DNA from: Candidatus Zambryskibacteria bacterium RIFCSPLOWO2_02_FULL_39_14
GTDB taxonomy: Bacteria; Patescibacteriota; Minisyncoccia; Phycocordibacterales; Zambryskibacteraceae
Length of the DNA: 35,718 nt
NCBI GenBank assembly: GCA_001824135.1
Contig: MHWM01000032.1
Coordinates: forward strand, 1 to 35,718
Direction: 5' to 3'
Within the stretch, counting starts at the first letter, position 1. Each line of letters begins with the position of its first letter. The translations under genes and the position numbers were made by a program. The notes beneath the pieces were generated by a model. It ran no database searches and was not told the DNA's origin. It saw only the letters and a program-made list of their open reading frames with translations. Shown in pieces: positions 16,358-24,599 of this stretch.

Positions 16358-17830
16358 AGGCAACTCCATGTAGAAAGTAGAACCTTGGTTAGGACCAGCA
16401 GATTCAGCCCAAACACGGCCTTTGTGAGCCTCTACAACACCCTTGACAAAAGAGAGACCAAAACCAGTGGAATTAATATTAATCTTTAGTGAGTCTTTGT
16501 CCCTAGCTCCCTTAGTAAAGAGCTTGAGCTTAAGTTCATCAGACAAACCTGCACCAGTATCTTTAACAGAAAAAATGATTTTATTATTTAGATGTTCGAG
16601 ATTCACAATTATACCACCTTCGGAAGTATAGATGACGGAATTGTCTAATAAGTTTCTAAGTGCCTGATAAAGTTGAGCCTTGTCCCCTTTTATCCCATAA
16701 TCACCTTCGGATATATGTATTTCAAAAGATAAATTTTTTTCATTTGCTATTTTTTTCTGCTTTTCTGCAACATCCAGCACAATTTCTTTGAAATCTAGTT
16801 GCTCCATATTATATGTGTAGGAACCTTTATCTATATTTGAAGCATCTAGAAAATCTTTCACAAACCCTACACCCTCTGTCAATGACCTTAAACCTTCTTC
16901 AAGCATTGGTTTAGATTTATCTGTACAGGCCCCATAGTCTGGCTCTGTCAGAAGTTCTGAGAAAATGCTGCGAGATTTAGAAAAATAACCCTTGATCTGA
17001 TGGTTGATGATATGGAGCAAATTGGTTTGCCCCTCGTTGGCTATTTGAAGCTGATTATTTAGCCTCTCTAATGATATCGTTGATGCTCTCCATATATAAA
17101 TAATAATGATTACCAATATAGAGATGATTAGAACTAGAAAACCAATAAATATTAGAAATGGTTGCAATGTCTGTCTAGTTAAAGTAAAGAAATCCTCAGC
17201 CTTGATATCAGTTGCCAAGACTGCAACCACATTGCCAATCTCATCTCTTATCGGTGCGTAACCAGTAAGCACAGTGCCATAATCATCAGTGTACAATTCC
17301 TCACTAGTTAAAGGTCCTTTGTATGCAGCGAAGGCTTCCGGTATATCGACGGCCTCTGGGTAATCTTGCCCAGGCCACTGTAATTTATCTGGTCCATCGG
17401 GTTCTATCTTCCCATCACGATTTACATCTACATATCTTGTCTCATCATTACTTATATTCGCATAAGGATCGATAGAATCGGCGTCTACTACAAATTCTAT
17501 TTGTGTTGGGTCATCCGCCTTCTTGCGAAAAATATACATGAAGACAATATCTTTATTACTGTATTTCGCTCTATTCAATTGGGTAACAACGTGAATCCAG
17601 GCTGGCTTATGCCAATCCTCCTCGACCTTGAGCTCCTCAAGATCCTTTGCATCAACATTAGATGCTACAGTAATAGATATGGTCAACAACCTTTCTCGAA
17701 GATTGTTCGTCAGAAGGTTAACTGTATGTTGATATAAAACTTGTGAGGCAAAGATAACTATAACAATAGAAATGATGAGCAATATGATGGCAAAAGTGAC
17801 AGGACTTGTAAATTTCTTGATTCTGTTCAT
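16349..17830 (-). CDS. Orphan sensor histidine kinase with Cache-like extracellular domain
   Basis: The 493-aa protein has a first membrane helix (about 11-32), an extracellular sensor region (33-220), a second helix (about 224-247), a linker and a HisKA/HATPase core. The phosphoacceptor is probably H277 (IINHQIKG, an unusual H-box). The ATPase domain has ALRNLLDNSV (N box), KDTGAGLS (G1) and STGFGLSFVKG (G2). The sensor contains an EF-hand-like loop DVNRDGKIEPDG (135-146), suggesting calcium or structural metal binding. The Cache assignment rests on layout and the closing VVAVLATDIKAEDF strand. No response regulator lies in the window. It starts 22 bases after the ALDH-like gene. AGGA 7 bases before the ATG is one of few SD-like sites here. 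Confidence 0.9.
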   Translation of the reverse strand: MNRIKKFTSPVTFAIILLIISIVIVIFASQVLYQHTVNLLTNNLRERLLTISITVASNVDAKDLEELKVEEDWHKPAWIHVVTQLNRAKYSNKDIVFMYIFRKKADDPTQIEFVVDADSIDPYANISNDETRYVDVNRDGKIEPDGPDKLQWPGQDYPEAVDIPEAFAAYKGPLTSEELYTDDYGTVLTGYAPIRDEIGNVVAVLATDIKAEDFFTLTRQTLQPFLIFIGFLVLIISILVIIIIYIWRASTISLERLNNQLQIANEGQTNLLHIINHQIKGYFSKSRSIFSELLTEPDYGACTDKSKPMLEEGLRSLTEGVGFVKDFLDASNIDKGSYTYNMEQLDFKEIVLDVAEKQKKIANEKNLSFEIHISEGDYGIKGDKAQLYQALRNLLDNSVIYTSEGGIIVNLEHLNNKIIFSVKDTGAGLSDELKLKLFTKGARDKDSLKININSTGFGLSFVKGVVEAHKGRVWAESAGPNQGSTFYMELPVA

Positions 17831-17852
17831 CTTTTTATCCTATATAAGAATA

Positions 17853-19715
17853 TTATACATCCAATAAGTCCTTTATATCACTCTTATCTATCTCCCAGAG
17901 AAAGTTCGTTAATTTGGGCCCAGATTTTTTACCAAATAATAATTGGTATAAATTTTGGAAAAAGATGCGTTGATTCGCTATATTTCTTTCCTCGGTAGCA
18001 TTAGCACTCTTCGGCAAAGCGTACAGTAGAGTGATAAATTTATTCAAATTTAATTTTGATTTACGGTCTAGTAATTTATTTAATTTTTTGATTAATTTAA
18101 TATCATCATCAGTCATACTCACTATATACTTCACATTTGGTACCTCTAGAAGGGTGTGAGAATATGCTGGATTGAGATGTATAAAACGCGATTTTTTATC
18201 TTTAATCAAATCCAAGTCTAAATAAATATTATTAGAATTTATATTATCATGGCTTGAATCGCTTGAATTAGATAGTTTCAACTTCAACAATTTTCCAATG
18301 TCCTTCTCTTGTATTTTAGTAAAGATGTCATATTTCTGCTGGTGAAAATTTAATGTTTTTTTATTGAGAATTGGTTTGACAATCCATTTGTAAATATCAC
18401 GCTGAGGTAATGTCGGCATAGTAATGATTTTCCCATTTATACTTAAGCTTGATGCTCCGTACCCATACCCTCCATAAGGATTGATGCCCCTTTCTACACC
18501 ACGAGCATGCAGATGAGTATTGTGAATAAAAGAGGATTTATCATGAAGTAATTTTCCGTGATAAATTTTACCAATCAATTTATTTATATAATTACTTGTC
18601 CCGTAGAGAGTCACGTACATCGCATTCATCAGGTAACGATCATTTTCGAAGTATGATGCAAGTTCAGAATTATCTGCATACTCCTGAACAAAAATTGTAG
18701 GAGCAAATATTTCGTTATAATTTCCTCCACATCTAAGCGGTTTACAAATTATTGTTGGTTCAACTATAGCTTCACTCGTTCTAATAACCCCTTTCGTAGA
18801 AGAATCAAGCCATTCCCTATTTTTTATAAGGAAATCCTCAATTCTAACCAAGTCGTCTGGGTCGCTAATTGGACCAACTCTAGAAGATTTATTGTTATAA
18901 GAACCGATTTTAACTTTACTTAATCCTTCTCTCAATTGTCGCAAGAAATTTGGTAAAATATCTTTATGTACAAGAACTGCATTTGGAGCGGCACAGTCTT
19001 GCCCTTGATTATAGAGTCCTAGAGTTAAGACTGCTTCAATAGCTTTATTTAGATTGGCATCCTTACTGACTACTACTGGATTATGACCAGCTCCATTTGA
19101 AATAAATAGAGTTCGTTTGTCAAAAATAAACCGTAATTTACTTGCATGCGATGGAAGTCCAGTAAAAATAACTGCTTCAGTAGCAGGTATGCTTTCTTTA
19201 GTTTTTGGGTTCACTAATAATGCAGATCTTTCTCTCAAGAATTCGCTCCTCTGCTTCTGCGAAACAAAAATATTTGGAAATAATTTTTTAATTTCCAGAA
19301 GATCCAGCATATCTTGAAAAAAAAGCATCATGCTCTGTGGAATTCGGAAATGCACTTCACTTGCCATCAAAGATGGAACGATGACAAAACACGAAAATGC
19401 ATAGAGTGGCTGATTTCTTGGTAGGAATGAAGCGACTGCTCCAACTCTCAAGAAAAAAAATTTTTTATTTTCCCTGAGGTTTCTAAGTAAATCTAAGGCT
19501 CTATTTACCTCATCTTGTACAACCTCAAAACTCTCATATCTAAGCAAAATATCAGTTAGCTTCTCAAAATGAACTTCAATAAGATCAGCTAGTTGTTTAG
19601 CTTTTTTATCTACTTCAAAAAAATCAATTTTTCTGTAAGGAGAGAAATACTTACTTGAAACTACTTGTTTCTTTAACACGGGTTTTCTCCGGACTGAAAG
19701 TAATGTGTTCACCAT
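17853..19715 (-). CDS. Aldehyde-dehydrogenase-like protein with LysRS-I-like C-terminal domain
   Basis: Residues 1-450 follow the ALDH fold. The catalytic cysteine is C241 in YNQGQDCAAPNAVLV, the nucleotide site region is FTGLPSHASKL, EIFAPTIFV covers 335-343 and PYGGYGYGASS lies near 413. The usual general-base glutamate of the ELGGKNP motif is replaced (ISNGAGHNP, 205-213), as in CoA- or phosphate-dependent relatives. Residues 451-510 are polar and low in complexity. Residues 530-620 resemble the C-terminal helical domain of class I lysyl-tRNA synthetase (RIFFQNLYQLLFGKKSGPKL, 583-602). The substrate is unknown. It lies 12 bases after the EamA-like gene. The ALDH call is firm in fold; the LysRS resemblance is by eye. 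Confidence 0.72.
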   Translation of the reverse strand: MVNTLLSVRRKPVLKKQVVSSKYFSPYRKIDFFEVDKKAKQLADLIEVHFEKLTDILLRYESFEVVQDEVNRALDLLRNLRENKKFFFLRVGAVASFLPRNQPLYAFSCFVIVPSLMASEVHFRIPQSMMLFFQDMLDLLEIKKLFPNIFVSQKQRSEFLRERSALLVNPKTKESIPATEAVIFTGLPSHASKLRFIFDKRTLFISNGAGHNPVVVSKDANLNKAIEAVLTLGLYNQGQDCAAPNAVLVHKDILPNFLRQLREGLSKVKIGSYNNKSSRVGPISDPDDLVRIEDFLIKNREWLDSSTKGVIRTSEAIVEPTIICKPLRCGGNYNEIFAPTIFVQEYADNSELASYFENDRYLMNAMYVTLYGTSNYINKLIGKIYHGKLLHDKSSFIHNTHLHARGVERGINPYGGYGYGASSLSINGKIITMPTLPQRDIYKWIVKPILNKKTLNFHQQKYDIFTKIQEKDIGKLLKLKLSNSSDSSHDNINSNNIYLDLDLIKDKKSRFIHLNPAYSHTLLEVPNVKYIVSMTDDDIKLIKKLNKLLDRKSKLNLNKFITLLYALPKSANATEERNIANQRIFFQNLYQLLFGKKSGPKLTNFLWEIDKSDIKDLLDV

Positions 19716-19727
19716 TAATTTAAGAGG

Positions 19728-20069
19728 TCAATTATGAAGTTGCATTAGCACAATTCCTGAAATAGATAGTAGTATTCCGACAAGCTGATACATTGAAACA
19801 TTACTCCATTCTCCAAAAATGAATAGACCAACAAGAATAGTGCTTATAGTAAGAAGCGAATCAACTATTGCCGAAGTCATACTCAAACCTAGTTTTGAAG
19901 TAACTAGTCCGAAAGTTATGAATACCAGTGGAGAAACAATTAAAAGAGCTAGAAACCAAATTGTACTGAATTTTTCTTCCTTGCTTGCCCATACAGCACT
20001 TATGGAATTGGCTGAAAGAGCCACTAAAACAGCACTCAGAATGAAGAACCAGGTCCTTAAAAATGCCAT
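19728..20069 (-). CDS. Small four-helix EamA/SMR-like membrane transporter half
   Basis: The 113-aa protein has four hydrophobic helices (about 5-24, 38-60, 64-84 and 92-111). It has drug/metabolite-transporter features: LVSPLVFITFGLVTSKLGLSM, SAIVDSLLTISTILVGLFIFGEW and VGILLSISGIVLM. The conserved E in the GEW segment and the final helix fit half of an EamA protein or an SMR-size transporter that would work as a dimer. The substrate is unknown. Its -10 (TGTTATAAT) ends 6 bases before the ATG, and it leads an operon with the ALDH-like gene. The 58-base gap to dnaJ contains only this promoter. Confidence 0.78.
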   Translation of the reverse strand: MAFLRTWFFILSAVLVALSANSISAVWASKEEKFSTIWFLALLIVSPLVFITFGLVTSKLGLSMTSAIVDSLLTISTILVGLFIFGEWSNVSMYQLVGILLSISGIVLMQLHN

Positions 20070-20075
20070 TTAAGC

Positions 20076-20084
20076 ATTATAACA
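20076..20084 (-). promoter_or_regulatory. Extended -10 promoter of the EamA-like gene, leaderless spacing
   Basis: TGTTATAAT on the minus strand, with the last base of TATAAT 6 bases before the ATG. It is identical to the ftsW element. No matching -35 is seen, as expected for an extended -10. Confidence 0.65.
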
Positions 20085-20127
20085 CGAATATTTCTCTGTA
20101 AGTAAATCGAGAATTTTAATTAAGATC

Positions 20128-21012
20128 TCACAACCCTAATTTTTTTAAATCTTCTACTACCTTGCGAGCTTCTTTGGAAAGTTTATCGGGTATTTGAATA
20201 GAGATGCGTATATATAAATCACCACGCCCAGATTTACCAGAGTTAGCGTGGTTGTATGGCACACCTTTACCCTTCACTCGCAAGATAGTGCCATGTTTAG
20301 TACCAACAGGCACCTTGAGAGTAATCTCACCATCAAGACTATGAATATTTTTTTCTGCACCGAGAAGAGCTTCTGTGAGTTTAACCACTAAATCCATGAT
20401 CAAGTTATAACCTTCTTTACGTAAATATGGATGCTTACGAACATGAATCTTTACATACAAATCACCCGGTACTCCACCCTCAAGAATTTCACCGTGGCCA
20501 GAGAGACGGATCATTTGTCCATCATCAATACCCGGTGGTACAGAAATAGAAACTTCTTTCTGCTTTACAAATTTAGAATTAATTACGACCTTTCTATCTA
20601 CGCCGAAGATAGATTCTTGGAAAGAAAGTTCAATATCTACCGCGATATCACGTCCGCGTCTGACACGGCGACCACCAAATATACTAGAGAGGATGTCACC
20701 GAGATCTCCAGTATCAAATCCAGCATTACCGAAACCGGAGAAATCAAAACCAAATCCAGACGGGTCAAATCCAGCACTTCTAAAGCCCCCAGTCCCAGTT
20801 CCACCACCACCTACTGAACCAAATGCATCATATTGCGCCCGCTTCTTTTTATCAGAGAGTACCGAGTAGGCTTCACTTGCCTCTTTAAATTTTGCTTCGT
20901 TACCGCCAGATTTATCCGGATGATAAACATGCGCAAGTTTACGGAAAGCTTTTTTTACCTCCTCTTCGCTTGCATCTTTGTTAACTCCTAGAATTTTATA
21001 ATAGTCTTTCAT
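20128..21012 (-). CDS. dnaJ: DnaJ-type co-chaperone without zinc finger (type B / CbpA-like)
   Basis: DnaJ stimulates DnaK ATPase and delivers substrates. The 294-aa protein has a J domain (1-65, with HPD at 31-33), a G/F-rich linker (about 68-118, ending DILSSIFGG) and two C-terminal beta domains (VSISVPPGIDDGQMIRLSGHGE and later ITLKVPVGTKHGTILRVKGKG). The four CxxCxGxG zinc repeats of classical DnaJ are absent, and there is no cysteine in the protein. As the only DnaJ in a grpE-dnaK-dnaJ run it probably serves as the main co-chaperone. It starts 24 bases after dnaK; TATAAG 7 bases before the ATG might act as a weak extra promoter. Confidence 0.9.
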   Translation of the reverse strand: MKDYYKILGVNKDASEEEVKKAFRKLAHVYHPDKSGGNEAKFKEASEAYSVLSDKKKRAQYDAFGSVGGGGTGTGGFRSAGFDPSGFGFDFSGFGNAGFDTGDLGDILSSIFGGRRVRRGRDIAVDIELSFQESIFGVDRKVVINSKFVKQKEVSISVPPGIDDGQMIRLSGHGEILEGGVPGDLYVKIHVRKHPYLRKEGYNLIMDLVVKLTEALLGAEKNIHSLDGEITLKVPVGTKHGTILRVKGKGVPYNHANSGKSGRGDLYIRISIQIPDKLSKEARKVVEDLKKLGL

Positions 21013-21036
21013 AGGTTAACTTATAACTTTAAGCTT

Positions 21037-22944
21037 CTAGCTATTGGCTTTGGGTTCGGAATCATCCTGTTGGGCAGGTTTAACTTCTGCATCTTTTATA
21101 TCACCTTCTTGCTTCGGCACGCCTGAGCCTTCGGCGGAGGTGGCAGGATTCTTACTCATAAACTCACCAATCTTCTGCAATTCTGTAGAAAGAGCTTCTG
21201 TGGCAAATTTTATGGTCTCTAGAGTTCCGGTCCCTTGCTCTTTTTTTAATGCATCAACTTTTCCATTAACAGCAGTTTTTATATCCTCCGGTATATTTGT
21301 AGTGTCTTTCAAAGATTTCTCGGCTGTATAGATTAGCTGTTCAGCAATATTTTTTACATCTACCAAGTCTTTTTTCTTCTGATCTTCGACTGCATTTGAT
21401 TCTGCGTCTTTCTGCATTTTTTCGATATCAGTTTTAGAGAGACCAGAGCTTGCTTCTATCCTGATAGACTGCTCCTTGCCTGTTGTTTTATCCTTAGCCT
21501 TAACACTTAAGATCCCGTTGGCATCTACATCAAAAGTAACTTCGATCTGGGGCATACCGCGCCCTGCTGGTGGTATGCCATCTAATATAAAGCGTCCTAG
21601 AGACTTATTATCAGCCGCCATAGCTCTTTCTCCTTGCACAATGTGTATTTCTACAGAAGTCTGATTATCAGCGGCAGTGGAGAAAATCTGTGATTTAGCA
21701 GACGGAACTGTAGTATTTTTCTCAATCAACTTCGTAGCAACACCACCCATAGTTTCTATACCAAGTGAAAGAGGAATCACATCCAAGAGAAGAACGTCTT
21801 TAACATCACCAGCAAGAATTCCACCTTGAATAGCAGCACCAAGCGCTACAACTTCGTCCGGATTTATAGATTTATTTGGCTCTTTGCCGAAAAATTTCTT
21901 AACCGCATCAGCGATAGCCGGCATACGCGTCTGCCCACCTACTAGTATAACCTCATCAATAACACCTACTTTAAAAGGTGAGGCCTCCATAGCGCGTTTG
22001 GTAATTTCCATAGCCCGGTCTATAAACTCTCTTGAAAGTTCCTCAAGTTTTGCTCTTGAAAGCTTTAGAAGCAAATGTTTAGGACCAGAGGCATCAGAAG
22101 TGACAAACGGTATATTTACTTCTGTTTCAGTAGTGGTTGAAAGTTCTATTTTAGCTTTCTCAGCTGCTTCATCTAGACGTTGAAGTGCCAAAGCATCAGA
22201 TCTAACATCAATACCAGACTCTTTCTTAAACTCTTCGGCAATGTAATTGAGAATCTTCTGATCAATATCTTTACCACCCAAATGAGAATCACCGTCAGTG
22301 GATTTTACTTCGACCACATCATCACCAACTTCCAATATCGAGATGTCGAAAGTACCTCCACCGAAATCAAAGACGGCGATCTTTTCATTTTTCTTTTTAT
22401 TAAATCCATAAGCGAGAGCGGCGGCGGTTGGTTCGTTGATAATGCGTTTAACATCAAGACCTGCAATTTGACCAGCATCTTTGGTAGCTTTTCTTTGAGC
22501 ATCATTGAAATAAGCCGGCACAGTAATAATAGCTTCAGTAATCTTTTCTCCCAACTTAGCTTCAGCATCTACTTTAAGCTTCTGCAAAATCATGGCGGAA
22601 ATTTCTTCCGGACGATTTTCTTTATCAGCCATTTTAACCATGACAGAACCATCTTTAGCAGAAAGAATTTCAAAAGGCACAGTGGACTTATCCTTCTGGA
22701 CAGCCGGATCAGAGAAAGTGTGGCCGATAAAGCGTTTGATACCGAAAATAGTATTTTTGGGGTTAGTCACAGCTTGGCGCTTAGCCAAAAGACCCACCAG
22801 ACGATCGCCTGTTTTAGAAACAGCTACTATAGAAGGAGTAGTGCGTACACCTTCAGCATTTTCTATAATTTTTGGTTGACCTGCTTCCATGACCGCAAGA
22901 GCGGAGTTAGTGGTGCCGAGATCTATTCCAATGATTTTAGCCAT
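21037..22944 (-). CDS. dnaK: Chaperone protein DnaK (Hsp70)
   Basis: DnaK is the ATP-dependent Hsp70. The 635-aa protein has a normal nucleotide-binding domain with IIGIDLGTTNSALAV near the start, AYFNDAQRKATKDAG, NEPTAAALAYG and VILVGGQTRMP. The linker DVLLLDVIPLSLG is followed by a substrate-binding beta domain and a helical lid. The C-terminal tail is charged and ends without an EEVD-like motif. It starts 11 bases after grpE. The long open frames on the opposite strand here are a by-product of its codon bias. Confidence 0.97.
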   Translation of the reverse strand: MAKIIGIDLGTTNSALAVMEAGQPKIIENAEGVRTTPSIVAVSKTGDRLVGLLAKRQAVTNPKNTIFGIKRFIGHTFSDPAVQKDKSTVPFEILSAKDGSVMVKMADKENRPEEISAMILQKLKVDAEAKLGEKITEAIITVPAYFNDAQRKATKDAGQIAGLDVKRIINEPTAAALAYGFNKKKNEKIAVFDFGGGTFDISILEVGDDVVEVKSTDGDSHLGGKDIDQKILNYIAEEFKKESGIDVRSDALALQRLDEAAEKAKIELSTTTETEVNIPFVTSDASGPKHLLLKLSRAKLEELSREFIDRAMEITKRAMEASPFKVGVIDEVILVGGQTRMPAIADAVKKFFGKEPNKSINPDEVVALGAAIQGGILAGDVKDVLLLDVIPLSLGIETMGGVATKLIEKNTTVPSAKSQIFSTAADNQTSVEIHIVQGERAMAADNKSLGRFILDGIPPAGRGMPQIEVTFDVDANGILSVKAKDKTTGKEQSIRIEASSGLSKTDIEKMQKDAESNAVEDQKKKDLVDVKNIAEQLIYTAEKSLKDTTNIPEDIKTAVNGKVDALKKEQGTGTLETIKFATEALSTELQKIGEFMSKNPATSAEGSGVPKQEGDIKDAEVKPAQQDDSEPKANS

Positions 22945-22955
22945 GATGTTTAAGT

Positions 22956-23471
22956 TTAATTGCTAATAAATTCCCCTACTTTTACTTTTGCCGGACGGAT
23001 CACTTTGCCATTTAACTTATACCCTTTCTGCATAACTTCAAGCACCAGATGATCTTGTTCTTTTTTCTCTGTACTAATCATCCCCAATGCTTCGTGTTCA
23101 TGCGGATTAAATGTCTTGCCAACTGGGTCTAATTCTTCAAGACCTTTGACCTTGAGTATAGCTACTAACTGATTATAGATAGGCTCAAGGTCTTTGCGGT
23201 CTAGAGACAGAGATATATTAAAACTATCTAGCACAGGAATCAATTCTTCTATCAATCCTTGATTCGCAAACTTAATAAATTCTAGCTTAGCTTCTTCGTC
23301 ACGACGCCGGAGATTGGCGAAATCTGCCTGACTTCTCTGCCATCCGTCTAAATATTCTTTAGCTTTCGTTTCAGCCTGTTTAATCTTTTCTCTAAGCTTC
23401 TTCTCTTTTTCAGCATAATTTACCGAATCAAGGTCATCTTCTATAACGATGTCTTCATCTTCCTTATTCAT
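22956..23471 (-). CDS. grpE: Nucleotide exchange factor GrpE
   Basis: GrpE releases ADP from DnaK. The 171-aa protein has an acidic N-terminus, a long dimerising helix (about 20-75, ending with the family motif DFANLRRRDEEAK), and the C-terminal beta-wing segment (GKTFNPHEHEALGMIST ... GYKLNGKVIRPAKVKV). Its gene starts 14 bases after the rpsI stop, which joins the chaperone genes to the ribosomal-protein operon. No hrcA and no CIRCE element are visible. Confidence 0.95.
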   Translation of the reverse strand: MNKEDEDIVIEDDLDSVNYAEKEKKLREKIKQAETKAKEYLDGWQRSQADFANLRRRDEEAKLEFIKFANQGLIEELIPVLDSFNISLSLDRKDLEPIYNQLVAILKVKGLEELDPVGKTFNPHEHEALGMISTEKKEQDHLVLEVMQKGYKLNGKVIRPAKVKVGEFISN

Positions 23472-23485
23472 ATTTTTCTAATTAC

Positions 23486-23899
23486 CTAACGCTTCGACCA
23501 CTGAGGCGCCTTACGAGCCTTCTTAAGACCGAATTTCCTGCGTTCTTTAGCACGAGGATCGCGTTTAAGAAAACCCTTCTGCTTCAACTTAGTACGCAGA
23601 AGAGCATCATGTATTACAAGTGCTCGTGCTAAACCATGTCTAAGAGCTTCGGCTTGTGATGAATTACCTCCTCCTTTTACCTTAGCAGTCACAGAAAACT
23701 TGTCTGTGGTGTCATCAAAAACGGACAAGACTATTTTCTTGAGCATCAAGGTAGGAAAATATGCTTCTAGTTCTTTTTCATTTACAGATACAGAAATCTT
23801 TGAAGCAGGAGTAAGACGCACCCGAGCTACAGAAGTCTTGCGCCTCCCTACTGCTTCAATGTATCGTTCCTTGTTTTCTATTGTCTTGGTAATCATCAT
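23486..23899 (-). CDS. rpsI: 30S ribosomal protein S9 (uS9)
   Basis: The 137-aa protein has the S9 landmarks YIEAVGRRKTSVARVRL, VKGGGNSSQAEALRHGLARAL, and the lysine/arginine-rich tail ending in SKR, which reaches the ribosomal P site. Two ATGs stand side by side at the start and either could be used. It begins 8 bases after rplM, the usual rplM-rpsI pair. Confidence 0.96.
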   Translation of the reverse strand: MMITKTIENKERYIEAVGRRKTSVARVRLTPASKISVSVNEKELEAYFPTLMLKKIVLSVFDDTTDKFSVTAKVKGGGNSSQAEALRHGLARALVIHDALLRTKLKQKGFLKRDPRAKERRKFGLKKARKAPQWSKR

Positions 23900-23907
23900 T
23901 TATAAAA

Positions 23908-24255
23908 CTAATCTTTAATTGTTAAATTTTTCATCATCTGCGTACGCAATTTATTCTTCGGAAGCATGCCATAGACTGCTCGGCGTAACACCTCTCTTGC
24001 TCCCTTGGTCTCAACCACGTGTTCCTGTGATTGTCTTTTGAGCTTACCCGGAAAACCAGAATGATGCGAGTAAATTTTATCTCTGAGTTTTTTAGGATTA
24101 AGAGACATTAGAGAACTAGAAATTACCTCTACTTTAACATCAGGGATGCGATTTCTAGAAAAATCTGTCCTGTCCTTACCCATAAGAAGCACAGCCACAT
24201 CTGTAGCTACTCTTCCGGGTACTCTGTCTTTAGCATCAATTACGTGTTTTTTCAT
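23908..24255 (-). CDS. rplM: 50S ribosomal protein L13 (uL13)
   Basis: The 115-aa protein is L13, an early-assembly protein of the large subunit. It has the segments VIDAKDRVPGRVATDVAVLLMGKDR, YSHHSGFPGKLK and VLRRAVYGMLPKNKLRTQMM. It is shorter than the roughly 142 aa of E. coli L13, lacking part of both ends. Its ATG overlaps the rplQ stop by 4 bases. Confidence 0.95.
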   Translation of the reverse strand: MKKHVIDAKDRVPGRVATDVAVLLMGKDRTDFSRNRIPDVKVEVISSSLMSLNPKKLRDKIYSHHSGFPGKLKRQSQEHVVETKGAREVLRRAVYGMLPKNKLRTQMMKNLTIKD

Positions 24256-24599
24256 ACAAATTCTATGACGGCCATCGGACTAGCATCACTTGTTCGCGAT
24301 ATCATCTTAGTAATTCTGGTATAACCTCCAGCTCTTTCTTTATAAGTTGGAGATAATTCTTCTACAATTTTTTTAGCCACCTTAACTCCTACCCGACCCT
24401 CAATAAAACGACGAGAAGCAAGAGTTTTCTTCTTACCTAAAGTCACAAGTTTCTCCATATAAGGTCTCAACTCTTTAGCCTTAGCTTCTGTTGTTTTAAT
24501 TTTCCCTTTTAGAGCTAGAGAATATGCGAGTGAACGAAGCAGAGCTACTCTCTGATTTTTTTTGCGGCCAAATTTTCTGTTCGCATTATGATGTCTCAT
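24252..24599 (-). CDS. rplQ: 50S ribosomal protein L17 (bL17)
   Basis: The 115-aa protein begins with MRHHNANRKFGRKKNQRVAL, close to the L17 signature. It continues with LRPYMEKLVTLGKK and the C-terminal GGYTRITKM block followed by MAVIEFV. Its start overlaps the rpoA stop by 4 bases, the standard rpoA-rplQ arrangement. Confidence 0.97.
   Translation of the reverse strand: MRHHNANRKFGRKKNQRVALLRSLAYSLALKGKIKTTEAKAKELRPYMEKLVTLGKKKTLASRRFIEGRVGVKVAKKIVEELSPTYKERAGGYTRITKMISRTSDASPMAVIEFV

Noticed and set aside
17999..18014. TTAGCACTC, half of a CIRCE heat-shock operator
   Set aside because: No inverted partner follows at 9 bases and it is inside the ALDH-like coding region, far from chaperone genes.
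22180..22953. 257-codon open frame on the + strand opposite dnaK
   Set aside because: It lies fully antisense to a clear DnaK, its translation has no recognisable domain, and it follows from dnaK codon bias.
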